DNA from: JABDIP01 sp965250245
GTDB lineage: Bacteria; Pseudomonadota; Alphaproteobacteria; DSM-16000; Inquilinaceae
Direction: 5' to 3'
Assembly (NCBI GenBank): GCA_965250245.1
Contig: OZ252296.1
Coordinates: 1,116,001-1,180,000 of the forward strand
Length of the DNA stretch: 64,000 bases
How positions within the stretch are numbered: the first letter of the stretch is position 1; every line of letters starts with the position of its first letter. Positions 36,998 through 45,842 of this stretch are shown piece after piece. A program made the translations under genes and the position numbers. The notes under the pieces are model-generated. The model was not told where the DNA came from. It ran no database searches and worked only from the letters and a program-made list of their open reading frames with translations.

Positions 36998-38230
36998 ATG
37001 AGAGCACGCATGATTGCCGCCTGCCTGACCGTCGCGCTGGCCGGTCCGGCCGCCGCCCAGACGATCCAGTTCGACGGCTTCCCCGATCTCGACAGCCATC
37101 TCGACGTGGTGCTGCCGCAGTTCCGCGAGGCCCATCCGGGCATCGATCCGAACTACGTCATGAACGAGCATGGCGACCACCACCGCCGGCTGACCACCAA
37201 TCTCGCCACCGGCTCCGGGGCTGGCGATGTGGTGGCCGTGGATGTCGGCTATGTCGGTGCCTTCATCAATGCCGGCGGCTTCGTGGATCTGAGCGCCGCG
37301 CCCTACAACGCCGGCCAGTACCGCGACAGCTTCCCGGCCTATGCCTGGGCCCAGGCGACCGGCATCGACGGCAGCGTCTATGCGATCCCGGTCGATTTGG
37401 GCCCCGGGGTGCTGTATTTCCGCCGCGACCGCCTGGCCGAGGCCGGCTGGTCGATCGACGACGTGATCAAGGACTGGGACAGCTACATCGCCTATGGCGA
37501 GGCGCTGAAGGCACAGGGCGTCTACCTGCTGGCCGATGCCTCCGAGGTGGCGCAGATCATCATCAACACCACGGTCGAGCCGGGCAACGGCCTCTATTTC
37601 GACGCCGACGGCAATCCGATCGTCACCAATGATCGCTTCGTCACCGCCTTCGAGACCGCGCGCCGGGTACGCGAGTCGGGCCTCGACGCGCAGATCCAAT
37701 CCTGGACCAATGAATGGTATGGAGGCTTCCGCGACGGCAGCGTCGCCACGCAGCCCTCCGGCGCCTGGCTGCTGGGGCATCTGCAGAACTGGATGGCGCC
37801 CGACACCGCCGGGCTCTGGGGCGTGGCCAACCTGCCGGACGGCATCTATGGCAGTTGGGGCGGCTCCTTCCTGGCCATTCCCAGGCAGAGTGCCAACAAG
37901 GGGGCGGCCTGGGAGCTCATCCGCTACCTGACCATGGAGCCCCGGGTGCAGCTCTCCGGCCTGGAGACCATCGCCGCCTTCCCGGCGCTCAACAGCACCT
38001 ATGACGATCCGGCGCTGGAACAGCCGGTGGCGTTCCTGGACGGGCAGAAGGCGGGCGTGCTGTTCGCGTCTGTCGCGCGCGAGGTCCCGGCGGTATTGCC
38101 GGCGCCCGGCGACCAGATCGCCTTCGACCTGATCTTCAACGGGGTCCTGCCGGAAGTGCTGAACGAGGGCCGCGACATCAACGACGCCCTGGCGGAGGCC
38201 GAGCGCCTGATCCGACGCCGCACGCGCTAG
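36998..38230 (+). CDS. sugar ABC transporter substrate-binding protein (CUT1, first importer)
   Basis: This is a periplasmic binding protein of the SBP_bac_1 family, 410 residues. The signal peptide ends about residue 22 (AAA-Q). It has the usual order of lobes, with DVVAVDVGYVGAFINAGGFVDLS near 75 and a C-terminal helix rich in Glu/Arg. A strong GAGGAGGAG ribosome site precedes the ATG. It follows the LacI gene by 53 bases. The ligand cannot be read from the sequence. Confidence 0.92.
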   Translation: MRARMIAACLTVALAGPAAAQTIQFDGFPDLDSHLDVVLPQFREAHPGIDPNYVMNEHGDHHRRLTTNLATGSGAGDVVAVDVGYVGAFINAGGFVDLSAAPYNAGQYRDSFPAYAWAQATGIDGSVYAIPVDLGPGVLYFRRDRLAEAGWSIDDVIKDWDSYIAYGEALKAQGVYLLADASEVAQIIINTTVEPGNGLYFDADGNPIVTNDRFVTAFETARRVRESGLDAQIQSWTNEWYGGFRDGSVATQPSGAWLLGHLQNWMAPDTAGLWGVANLPDGIYGSWGGSFLAIPRQSANKGAAWELIRYLTMEPRVQLSGLETIAAFPALNSTYDDPALEQPVAFLDGQKAGVLFASVAREVPAVLPAPGDQIAFDLIFNGVLPEVLNEGRDINDALAEAERLIRRRTR

Positions 38231-38303
38231 CCGCCCGGCGGTCGAGGCGGGATGCGCCTGTTCCATTCCGCCCCGACCGCGCCCTCAGCCCGAGGACGAC
38301 GAC

Positions 38304-39293
38304 ATGACCAGCATCACCACGGGTGCGGTGCCGGCCGCGAAGCGCCGCCGTCATCGGCGCCCCGGCCAGGCGGTCTACGCCCCCTATCTCTTCCTGGCGC
38401 CGTTCTTCATCCTGTTCCTGACCTTCAGCCTGTTCCCGCTGCTGTTCTCCATCTACCTGTCGTTCCAGGCCTGGAACCCGGTGGCCGGGCTCGACACCAT
38501 GGAGTTCGTCGGGCTGGAGAATTACGGCCTGGCGCTGACCGACCCCTGGTTCTGGAAGGCGCTGGGCAACACCTTCTGGCTGGCTTTCGTGTCAGGCATT
38601 CCCCAGCACCTGATCGCGCTCCCGATCGCCTTCCTGCTGGTGACGGTGCTCAACCGGCTGCGGCAGGTGTTCAGCGCGGCGCTGTTCACCCCCTTCGTCA
38701 CCTCCACCGTGGCGGTCTCGCTGATCTTCTTCAGCATGTATTCGCCCAATGCCGGCGTGATCAACCAGACCCTGGTCTATCTGTCGGAGGCGTGGTGGAG
38801 CGGCTGGGCGTTCGGCTGGGTCGCGGACGCCATGCCGATCCGCTGGCTGCGCGATACGGCGCTGGTGAAGCCGGCCGTGGCCTTCGTGGTGGTGTGGAAA
38901 TACACCGGCTTCAACGTGGTCATCTACACCACCGGGCTGATGACCATCTCCAACGACCTCTACGAGGCGGCGACCATCGACGGCGCCACCCTGTGGCAAC
39001 GCTTCCGGCACATCTCGCTGCCGCTGCTCAAGCCCTTCATCTTCTTCGCCGTCACCCTGACCCTGATCGGCAATCTGCAGCTCTTCGAGGAGCCATTCAT
39101 CCTCACCCAGGGCACCGGCGGCACCTCCAACGCGGCGCTGACGGTGCCGTTCTACCTCTACAAGGTGGGCTGGGAGTGGCTTGAGATGGGGCCGGCCTCG
39201 GCGATTTCCTGGCTGCTGTTCCTGGTGATCGGGGCCTTAACCGCGGTGCATTTCTGGTTCTTCGGCCGCGAGGGCGTGGGGGATGCGACATGA
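38304..39293 (+). CDS. sugar ABC transporter permease, MalF type (first importer)
   Basis: This is an inner-membrane permease of CUT1 type with six helices. The EAA loop is YEAATIDGATLWQRFRHISLPLLKP, where the ATPase docks. The N-terminus has a basic cytoplasmic head (AAKRRRHRRPGQ). Length of 329 is normal. It overlaps the next permease by 4 bases. Confidence 0.92.
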   Translation: MTSITTGAVPAAKRRRHRRPGQAVYAPYLFLAPFFILFLTFSLFPLLFSIYLSFQAWNPVAGLDTMEFVGLENYGLALTDPWFWKALGNTFWLAFVSGIPQHLIALPIAFLLVTVLNRLRQVFSAALFTPFVTSTVAVSLIFFSMYSPNAGVINQTLVYLSEAWWSGWAFGWVADAMPIRWLRDTALVKPAVAFVVVWKYTGFNVVIYTTGLMTISNDLYEAATIDGATLWQRFRHISLPLLKPFIFFAVTLTLIGNLQLFEEPFILTQGTGGTSNAALTVPFYLYKVGWEWLEMGPASAISWLLFLVIGALTAVHFWFFGREGVGDAT

Positions 39294-40126
39294 GCACCAC
39301 GGCCCGCTCCCTCGTCCTCACCCGCGGCATCTCGGCGGTCGGGCTGTCGGCATTGGCCTCGCTGACCCTGTTCCCGTTCCTTTGGGTGTTGCTGCTGTCG
39401 ACCCATGACCGCGAGACCATCTTCTCCGGCACGCTGCCCTTCTACTGGGGCGACCAGTTGGCGGAGAACTATGTCCGGCTGCTGGAGATCCTGCCGTTCT
39501 GGCGGGTGCTGTGGAACAGCGTCTCGGTGTCGCTGCTGTCGACCCTGGTCTCGCTGGCGATCTGCAGCCTGGGCGGCTACGCATTCGCGGTCTACCGCTT
39601 CCCCGGCAAGACGGCGCTGTTCGCCATGCTGATCATCTCCATGATGATTCCGCCGGTGCTCAGCCTGATCCCGTACTACCTGGTGGTCAGCTTCATCGGC
39701 CTGCTGGACACCCATGCGGCGATCTGGCTGCCGCTGGCAATCACCCCGTTCGGCGTCTTCCTGGTCCGCCAATACGTCGCCTCGTCGGTGCCCAGGGATC
39801 TGTTCGACGCCGCCCGGATCGAAGGGGCGAACGAATTCCAGCTGTTCTGGCACGTCGCCCTGCCGCTGGTGAAGCCGGCCCTGGCAACCCTGGCGATCGT
39901 CCAGTTCGTCGGCGCCTGGAACAACTTCATGATCCCGTTGATCGTGCTGAAGAGCCAGGACATGTACGTGCTCACCCTGGCGCTGCGCAGCGTACAGAGC
40001 GTGGCCAACACGCCCTGGGGGGCGGTGATGCTGGGCACCTTCCTGTCGATGCTGCCGCTGCTGATCGTCTTCGCGTTCGCCTCGCGGCAGATCATGGCCG
40101 GCCTGACGTCCGGCGCGGTGAAGTAG
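39290..40126 (+). CDS. sugar ABC transporter permease, MalG type (first importer)
   Basis: This is the partner permease with 278 residues. The EAA loop is FDAARIEGANEFQLFWHVALPLVKPA and the C-terminus is the family-typical AGLTSGAVK. It ends the operon. No ATP-binding gene follows: a terminator hairpin and a convergent gene come next, so the ATPase must be supplied from elsewhere. Confidence 0.93.
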   Translation: MSTTARSLVLTRGISAVGLSALASLTLFPFLWVLLLSTHDRETIFSGTLPFYWGDQLAENYVRLLEILPFWRVLWNSVSVSLLSTLVSLAICSLGGYAFAVYRFPGKTALFAMLIISMMIPPVLSLIPYYLVVSFIGLLDTHAAIWLPLAITPFGVFLVRQYVASSVPRDLFDAARIEGANEFQLFWHVALPLVKPALATLAIVQFVGAWNNFMIPLIVLKSQDMYVLTLALRSVQSVANTPWGAVMLGTFLSMLPLLIVFAFASRQIMAGLTSGAVK

Positions 40127-40150
40127 GGCGGGGCCGTCCGGCAAAAAGGA

Positions 40151-40174
40151 AAGGGCGGCCTCGCGGCCGCCCTT
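40151..40174. terminator. bidirectional terminator hairpin
   Basis: A perfect 10-base stem (AAGGGCGGCC with GGCCGCCCTT) and a TCGC loop lie between two convergent genes. On the minus strand it is followed by a T-rich run (TTCCTTTTT), making a good rho-independent terminator for the minus-strand gene. For the plus strand the U-tract is poor, but the hairpin may still help. Confidence 0.8.
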
Positions 40175-40199
40175 CTGATCGGATCGATGCGCGACCCGG

Positions 40200-41171
40200 T
40201 CAGTTCGTCAGCAGGTCCGCATTGGCCAGCAGCTCCGCCGGGATCGACAGGCCGAGGGCACGGGCCAGCTCGGAGTTGAGCAGCACCTTGCCGCGCTGGT
40301 TGGTGACCAGCGGGATGTCCCGCGGCGACTCACCGTTCAGGATCCGGATCGCGGTGCGGGCAGCGTATTCGCCCTGCTCGTAAGGGTCCTTGGTGAAGGT
40401 CACCAGCACATAGGGCGCCATCCAGGGCTGCACCGAGCCCGAGGGGATGCGCGCATGCTCCAGCACGAAGCGGTTCGCCTCGTCCTCGTCCCAGCCGGCG
40501 ATGCCGGCATTGTTGTACATGTAGAGGATGTCGACCGAGTCCTGCATCTCCAGGAACGCCGCCTTCCACTCGTCGAAGGTGCTCACCCGGCGGTCCTCGT
40601 CGAAGTCGAGGCCCAGCACGTCGGTGTAGTTCTTGATCTCCTTGCGCACCGTCTCGGTGTTGCCGTTGATCGACCCGACCCGCTGGCCCGGCGTGATCTG
40701 GCGGATCAGGCCCAGCATCTCGGGCACCGCGCTGACCTCGACCATCCCGGTGATGTTGTCGGCGGGATAGCCGTAGACCGACGCGTCCCAGTTGACCCCG
40801 GCGAACACGACCGGCAGGTCGGTGTTCCGGTAGTACGGCGCGATCAGGTACTTCTGCGCGTTGTCGTCGGTGGCGATGACGATGTCGGGATTGAACTCCT
40901 CGATCACCGCCTTGGCGAGAAGGCCGGCGCGCTGCTTGAATTCCTCCGACGTGTTGTTCTTCGTGTCCATGCGGTGGATCCGCAGGACGATGTTCTCCTC
41001 GGCGAGCGTCTGCTCGATGCCGGCGGTGATGCCGTCGCTCCACTCATAGCCCTGATGATAGGAGTCGATAAACAGGACTCGCTTCGGCTCTGCCTTGTCT
41101 AGGAACAGGAAAGCGCCGCCAACGGCCAAGATGCCGGCCACGGCAACGCCCAAGATCATCTTCGCCTTCAT
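40200..41171 (-). CDS. ABC_sub_bind family protein, membrane anchored (copy 1)
   Basis: This 323-residue protein belongs to the ABC transporter substrate-binding family PF04392 (periplasmic-binding fold). The N-terminal hydrophobic segment (about 4-24) lacks a clear cleavage site, so it may be a membrane anchor. The mature part begins with KRVLFIDSYHQGYEWSDGI and contains PDIVIATDDNAQKY and VVFAGVNWD. No permease or ATPase is adjacent. Such proteins can serve as sensors or chaperones of ligand. A close paralogue lies directly upstream. Confidence 0.82.
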   Translation of the reverse strand: MKAKMILGVAVAGILAVGGAFLFLDKAEPKRVLFIDSYHQGYEWSDGITAGIEQTLAEENIVLRIHRMDTKNNTSEEFKQRAGLLAKAVIEEFNPDIVIATDDNAQKYLIAPYYRNTDLPVVFAGVNWDASVYGYPADNITGMVEVSAVPEMLGLIRQITPGQRVGSINGNTETVRKEIKNYTDVLGLDFDEDRRVSTFDEWKAAFLEMQDSVDILYMYNNAGIAGWDEDEANRFVLEHARIPSGSVQPWMAPYVLVTFTKDPYEQGEYAARTAIRILNGESPRDIPLVTNQRGKVLLNSELARALGLSIPAELLANADLLTN

Positions 41172-41329
41172 TTGGCACACTCCAAATTGGGGATTTTGGA
41201 TCGCGGAGGTGTTGCCCCACCGCTTTGGCCGCATTCTTGGCGCGCAGGTGTTAAGGTCGCGTTACTCGGATTTGGACAGGTTTCCGGGAGAATTCTTCGA
41301 ATTTTTACACGGTCGGTTAAGGTCGGCCG

Positions 41330-41363
41330 GGCGGCGCCCCGGGCGGTGTCCCGGGGCGCCGCC
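41330..41363. terminator. strong GC hairpin downstream of copy 2
   Basis: A perfect 14-base stem (GGCGGCGCCCCGGG with its complement) and a 6-base loop lie just after the stop of the minus-strand gene. No T-run follows, so termination might need Rho or might only protect the 3' end. Confidence 0.6.
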
Positions 41364-41369
41364 GTGCCG

Positions 41370-42350
41370 TCAGAACAGGCGGCTGTTGCTCGCCGCGTGC
41401 AGCAGCTCGGGTGAGATCTCGATGCCGAGGCGATGCGCCAGCTCGGAATTGACCAGCACCTCGCCGCGCCGATTGGTCACCATCGGGATGTCCCGCGGCG
41501 ACTCGCCGTTGAGGATCCGCATCGCCGTCACTGCGGCGTGCTCGCCCTGCTCCGTGGCGTCCTTGGTGAAGGTCGCCAGCACATAGGGTGCGATCCAGGG
41601 ATTGGTCCCGCCGGTCGGAATGCGGGTGTTCCGCATCGTGAAGCGCGCGGCCTCCTGGTTGTCCCAGCCGGCAATGCCGGCGTTGTTGAAGATGTAGAGC
41701 ATGTCGACGGTGCCCTGCATCTCAATGAGCGCCTGCTTCCACTCGTCGAAGGTCGAGACGATGCGCTCGTCGTCGAAATGGATGCCGAGGACCTCCTCGT
41801 GGTTCTTGGATTCCTTCTCGCGATAGGATTCCGTATCGCCGGCCAGCACGCCGATCCGCGGGCCGTCGCTGAACTGGCCGAGCAGCGCCAGGACCTCGCG
41901 CACCGCCTGCACCTCGATCATGCCGGTGATGTTGTCCGTCGGATATCCGTAGACCGACGCGTCCCAGTTCACGCCGGCGAACACGACCGGCAGATCGGTG
42001 TCCCGGTAGAACGGCGCGATGACGTATTTCTGCGCGTTGTCGTCGGTGGCGATCACGATGTCCGGCTGGTAGGACTCGATCAGGTCGCGCACCTGCAATC
42101 CGGCGCGCACCCGGAACTCCTCGTCGGTGTTGTTCTTGGTGTCCATCCGGTGGATCTGCAGTTCGACGTCCTCGCCGTCCAGCACCTGCCGGATCCCCTC
42201 GGTGATCCCGTCGCTCCACTCATAGCCCTCATGGTAGGAGTCGACGAAGAGGATGCGTTTCTGCGCTGCCCCCTCGGCGAAGTAATAGCCGGCACCGATC
42301 GCCGCCCCACCGGCGATGATGACGGCGCCGGCAATAGCTGCCTTGCTCAT
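41370..42350 (-). CDS. ABC_sub_bind family protein, membrane anchored (copy 2)
   Basis: This is a paralogue of the preceding gene with the same order of motifs: KRILFVDSYHEGYEWSDGI, DIVIATDDNAQKYVIAPFY, VVFAGVNWDASVYGYP and WDNQEAARF. The N-terminus is a hydrophobic Ala/Gly-rich segment (about 5-25) without clear cleavage. The ATG at 42350 is chosen because an upstream in-frame start adds 54 residues of low-quality sequence. Length is 326. About 198 bases and a strong hairpin separate the copies, so each probably has its own promoter. Confidence 0.82.
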   Translation of the reverse strand: MSKAAIAGAVIIAGGAAIGAGYYFAEGAAQKRILFVDSYHEGYEWSDGITEGIRQVLDGEDVELQIHRMDTKNNTDEEFRVRAGLQVRDLIESYQPDIVIATDDNAQKYVIAPFYRDTDLPVVFAGVNWDASVYGYPTDNITGMIEVQAVREVLALLGQFSDGPRIGVLAGDTESYREKESKNHEEVLGIHFDDERIVSTFDEWKQALIEMQGTVDMLYIFNNAGIAGWDNQEAARFTMRNTRIPTGGTNPWIAPYVLATFTKDATEQGEHAAVTAMRILNGESPRDIPMVTNRRGEVLVNSELAHRLGIEISPELLHAASNSRLF

Positions 42351-42608
42351 ATCCGTACTCCCATACCCAATTCGTTCGACCGAAGTGCTCGGCACTACGT
42401 AGGCGATAATGTATACATAAACCCTAAAATTCCATTTATGCCCGGATTCCTTGGGTTCTTCGACGAATATTGATGGGCGGTCTCGACGGATTCTCTCTTT
42501 GGTTTCGGACACTCAGCGGGGACGAAGTTTCATTTGGTGAAAGCGCTTTCGCGCGATGGTGCCCCTGGTCGCCACCGTATCGCGGCGGCAACCAGGGGCG
42601 GACGGGGC

Positions 42609-43073
42609 TCAGGCCATCGTGCTTCGCAGCATCCAGGCGGATTTCTCGTGAACGCCAAGCCGCTGGGTGATCAGATCCGCGGTGACCGGGTCGCCGGCCG
42701 AGTCCGCGGCTTCAAGCGTCTTGCGTGCGGCTGCGATCAGCGCGGCCTGTGAGTCGACCAGGTCCGACACCATTTCCGCCGCGTTCCCCCGGGTCGGCTC
42801 GGACACCGTGCTGAGCGTGGCGAATTCCCGGAACCCTCCCGGCGCGTAGGCGCCGAGCGCCCGGATGCGTTCGGCGATCTCGTCGATGGCCGTCGCCAGC
42901 TCCTCGTACTGCGCCTGGAACAGCGCATGCAGTGCGTGGAAGGCAGGCCCCTCGACGTTCCAGTGATAGGTCTGGGTCTTCAGATACAGCGCGTAGCTGC
43001 TGGCCAGGACCTGCGCCAGCCCGCGCGTCACGTCGGTATCGACCACGTTCGGGCGTGCAACATCGCTGCTCAC
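42609..43073 (-). CDS. dps: Dps/ferritin-like DNA-protecting protein
   Basis: Dps proteins form 12-mers that store iron and shield DNA from oxidants. The ferroxidase motif at the dimer interface is visible as YHWNVEGPAFHALHALFQAQYEELATAIDEIAERI. Length is 154 from the GTG at 43073, which is preceded by GGAG at a good distance; an in-frame GTG 33 bases upstream is possible. The 258 bases downstream, towards the ABC_sub_bind gene, hold an AT-rich stretch and no gene that I can support. Confidence 0.92.
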   Translation of the reverse strand: MSSDVARPNVVDTDVTRGLAQVLASSYALYLKTQTYHWNVEGPAFHALHALFQAQYEELATAIDEIAERIRALGAYAPGGFREFATLSTVSEPTRGNAAEMVSDLVDSQAALIAAARKTLEAADSAGDPVTADLITQRLGVHEKSAWMLRSTMA

Positions 43074-43297
43074 GGCTTTGCTCCTCTCTCTCCAAGTCGG
43101 TGACACCCTGGAGATGGCGAGCAGCGGCCCTTCGGTCCAATCGATTAATATCAGTGATTAAATAGATAATACCTATCGACTTTGCCGGGCAATGCCGCCG
43201 GCGGGGCTCGGTGTCGGTGGCGAGTTCGTGTTGCCGTGACGCAGTTTTTCACCCTTGGATTGAGGCTGGACATCCCATTAGCTTTTCGTTAATGTCT

Positions 43298-43313
43298 TTC
43301 AAAACGTTTTGAA
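43298..43313. promoter_or_regulatory. LacI-type operator upstream of second LacI gene
   Basis: TTCAAAACGTTTTGAA is a perfect 16-base palindrome with central CG, ending 8 bases before the lacI start codon. It differs from the first LacI operator (TGAAACCGGTTTCA), as expected for a regulator with a different recognition helix. It would overlap the ribosome-binding region and probably represses its own operon. Confidence 0.8.
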
Positions 43314-43321
43314 GAGCAATA

Positions 43322-44347
43322 ATGGACCTCAGGGAGCTCGCCCGCCGACTCAATTTGTCGGTCACCACGGTGTCGCGTGCGCTCAACGGCTTTCCCGAAG
43401 TCAAGGAGTCGACACGCCGACGCGTCGTGGAGGCCGCGCAGGAGTTCGGCTATGTCCCGAACCGCCTGGCCCGCAGCCTGCAGAAGGGGCGCACCGAGGC
43501 GGTCGGCATCGTGCTGCCGGCCCAGTTCGGCCATTTCACCGATCCCTTCTTCTCCGAACTGCTGGTCGGTCTCGGCGAGCGCCTGCATCAGGATGATCTC
43601 GACCTGATCGTCACAGCCGCGCCATCCGGGCCGGAAGAGATCGTCGCCTACCGGCGCATGGTCGAAGGCCGCCGGGTGGACGCCATGGTTGTGGGCCGGA
43701 CCCGCCGGAGCGACGACCGGATTTCCTACCTGCTCGACCGTGGATTCCCGTTCGTCGCCCATGGCCGGACCGAGACCGATCGCCCCTACGCCTATCTCGA
43801 CATGGATCACGAGCAGGGCTTCTTCGAGCTGGGCCGGCGGCTGGCCGGCCAGGGGCATCGGCGGGTCGCGCTGATCAACGGTCCGGAAGAGCTCAACCTG
43901 TCCAATCTGCGCCGGTCCGGGTTCCTGCGGGCCATGCAGGCCGACGGGCTGCCCGGTGAGGCGACGCCGGTGCTGACCGGCGACATGACCGAACAGGGCG
44001 GGCACGCCATCGCCGGGCGCCTGCTGACCCTGCCGGAACCGCCGACCGCGCTGGTCTGCGCCAACGACACCATGGCAGTCGGCGCCTTGCGGGCCGCCAA
44101 GCAACTGGGATTCGACATTCCGGGCCAATTGTCGATCACCGGCTATGACGACCTTCAGCTCAGCGGCTTCACCGAACCGCCCCTGACGACCCTGCGGCAA
44201 CCGATCCGCAAGGCCGGGCAGAGCCTGGCGGAGAAGCTGCTGGCGCTGCTCGGGGGCGCGGAGCCGTCGACGCTGCAGGAGCTGTGGATGCCGGAATTGA
44301 TCGTTCGAGAGTCCGACGGGCCGATACAGGCCCGCTCGGTCGCATAG
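43322..44347 (+). CDS. LacI-family regulator (AglR-like)
   Basis: This is a 341-residue repressor. The helix-turn-helix is DLRELARRLNLSVTTVSRALNG, and the hinge region is NRLARSLQKG. The sensor domain follows. It is similar in layout to α-glucoside operon regulators (lacI, SBP, permease, permease, glycosidase). It has its own palindrome just upstream and is followed 64 bases later by the sugar-binding protein gene, so it should respond to the sugar or glycoside imported by that system. Confidence 0.92.
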   Translation: MDLRELARRLNLSVTTVSRALNGFPEVKESTRRRVVEAAQEFGYVPNRLARSLQKGRTEAVGIVLPAQFGHFTDPFFSELLVGLGERLHQDDLDLIVTAAPSGPEEIVAYRRMVEGRRVDAMVVGRTRRSDDRISYLLDRGFPFVAHGRTETDRPYAYLDMDHEQGFFELGRRLAGQGHRRVALINGPEELNLSNLRRSGFLRAMQADGLPGEATPVLTGDMTEQGGHAIAGRLLTLPEPPTALVCANDTMAVGALRAAKQLGFDIPGQLSITGYDDLQLSGFTEPPLTTLRQPIRKAGQSLAEKLLALLGGAEPSTLQELWMPELIVRESDGPIQARSVA

Positions 44348-44411
44348 CAAACCGGGGCGGGACCACGGAACGGTGCTCGCCCGGCAAGCGAACCATGGAG
44401 GGAGGAAACCA

Positions 44412-45752
44412 ATGAGACGACTGTTACTGCCGACACTCACGGCCATTGCCGTCGGCATGGCCGCATCGGCAAGTGCCCAGGAGCTGCGCTTCTGGACCAC
44501 CGAGGAGCAGCCGGACCGGTTGGCCAAGCAGGAAGAGATGGCCGCCCAGTTCGAGGCCCAGACCGGCATCAGCGTCGAGGTCATCCCGGTCTCCGAGACA
44601 CAGCTCGGAACCCGCGCGACCGCCGCCTTCGCCGCCAACGACCTGCCGGACGTGATCTATCACACACTGCAGTTCGTGCTGCCCTGGAGCGAGGCCGGCA
44701 TCCTGGACACCGGCGCCGCCGACGAGGTGGTCGAGGATCTGGGCGCCGACACCTTCGCGCCGGGCGCGCTGGAGATGGCCAATTACGAGGGCGACGTCGC
44801 GGCGGTCCCGGTCGACGGCTGGACCCAGATGATCGTCTACCGCAAGGATTTGTTCGAGCAGAACGGCTTGGCCGCGCCCGACTCATACGCCAACATCATC
44901 GCGGCGATCGAGGCGCTGCACAGCCCGCCGGAGATGTACGGCTTCGTCGCGGCGACCAAGATCGACGAGAACTTCATGAGCCAGGTGCTGGAGCATGTGT
45001 TCCTGGCCAACGGCGTCAGCCCGGTCCGGGCCGACGGCTCGGTCGATCTCGACGAGCAGGCCACGATCGAAGTGCTGGACTTCTACAAGGCCCTGGCCGA
45101 AGCCAGCCCTCCGGGCGAGCTCTACTGGAAGCAGTCCCGCGAGCTGTATTTCGCGGGCCAGGCGGCGATGATCATCTGGTCGCCGTTCATCCTGGATGAG
45201 CTGGCGGGCCTGCGGGATTCCGCGCCGCCGACCATCAACGCCGACCCGACCTCGCGCGAGTTGGCGGAGCGCACCGGCATCGTCACCACGGTGTCCGGAC
45301 CCAGCAACCCCGACGGGGCCGCCTGGGGCGATGTCCGCTACTTCGGCATCACCGCCGATGCGGACATCGACGCGGCGATCGAGTTCGTCAAGTTCTCGAT
45401 GGATGAGGGCTACACCAGCACGCTGTCGATCGCGCCGGAGGGCAAGTTCCCGGTGCGCCGCGGCACGCAGGACGATCCCGACCGGTTCAACGTGGCCTGG
45501 AGCCAGCTGCCGGTCGGCGTCGACCGCAAGGCGCCGCTCAGTGACCTCTACGATCCGGCCGTGATCCAGGAGATCGTCGCCGGTCTGGAGACCGCCGACC
45601 GCTGGGGCGTTGCCGAAGGGCAGCTCTCGCTGGCCTCGAAGATCATCAACAGCCAGGTCTTCAACCGGCTGGTCCGTGAGTATATCGACGGCAGTCGCTC
45701 TGCCGCCGATACCGTCGCCGTGCTCCGCGAGGAGCTTGCCGACATCCGATAA
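44412..45752 (+). CDS. glycoside ABC transporter substrate-binding protein (second importer, AglE-like)
   Basis: This is a periplasmic binding protein of SBP_bac_1 type with 446 residues. The signal peptide ends near residue 22 (ASA-Q). The mature start is ELRFWTTEEQPDRLAKQ. Later motifs include VPVDGWTQMIVYRKDLF and MIIWSPFILDEL. The ATG follows GGAGGGAGG. It belongs to the operon with two unusual permeases and a two-domain glycoside enzyme, so the ligand is likely to be the substrate of that enzyme. Confidence 0.92.
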   Translation: MRRLLLPTLTAIAVGMAASASAQELRFWTTEEQPDRLAKQEEMAAQFEAQTGISVEVIPVSETQLGTRATAAFAANDLPDVIYHTLQFVLPWSEAGILDTGAADEVVEDLGADTFAPGALEMANYEGDVAAVPVDGWTQMIVYRKDLFEQNGLAAPDSYANIIAAIEALHSPPEMYGFVAATKIDENFMSQVLEHVFLANGVSPVRADGSVDLDEQATIEVLDFYKALAEASPPGELYWKQSRELYFAGQAAMIIWSPFILDELAGLRDSAPPTINADPTSRELAERTGIVTTVSGPSNPDGAAWGDVRYFGITADADIDAAIEFVKFSMDEGYTSTLSIAPEGKFPVRRGTQDDPDRFNVAWSQLPVGVDRKAPLSDLYDPAVIQEIVAGLETADRWGVAEGQLSLASKIINSQVFNRLVREYIDGSRSAADTVAVLREELADIR

Positions 45753-45842
45753 CCGGCAAGGGACGGGCATGCGGCGGGGGCGCCCGCATGCCCGTCAACC
45801 GGTTGTTTCCCAAAGTCTCGTGCCCGTGCGGGGTGGTTTGAC

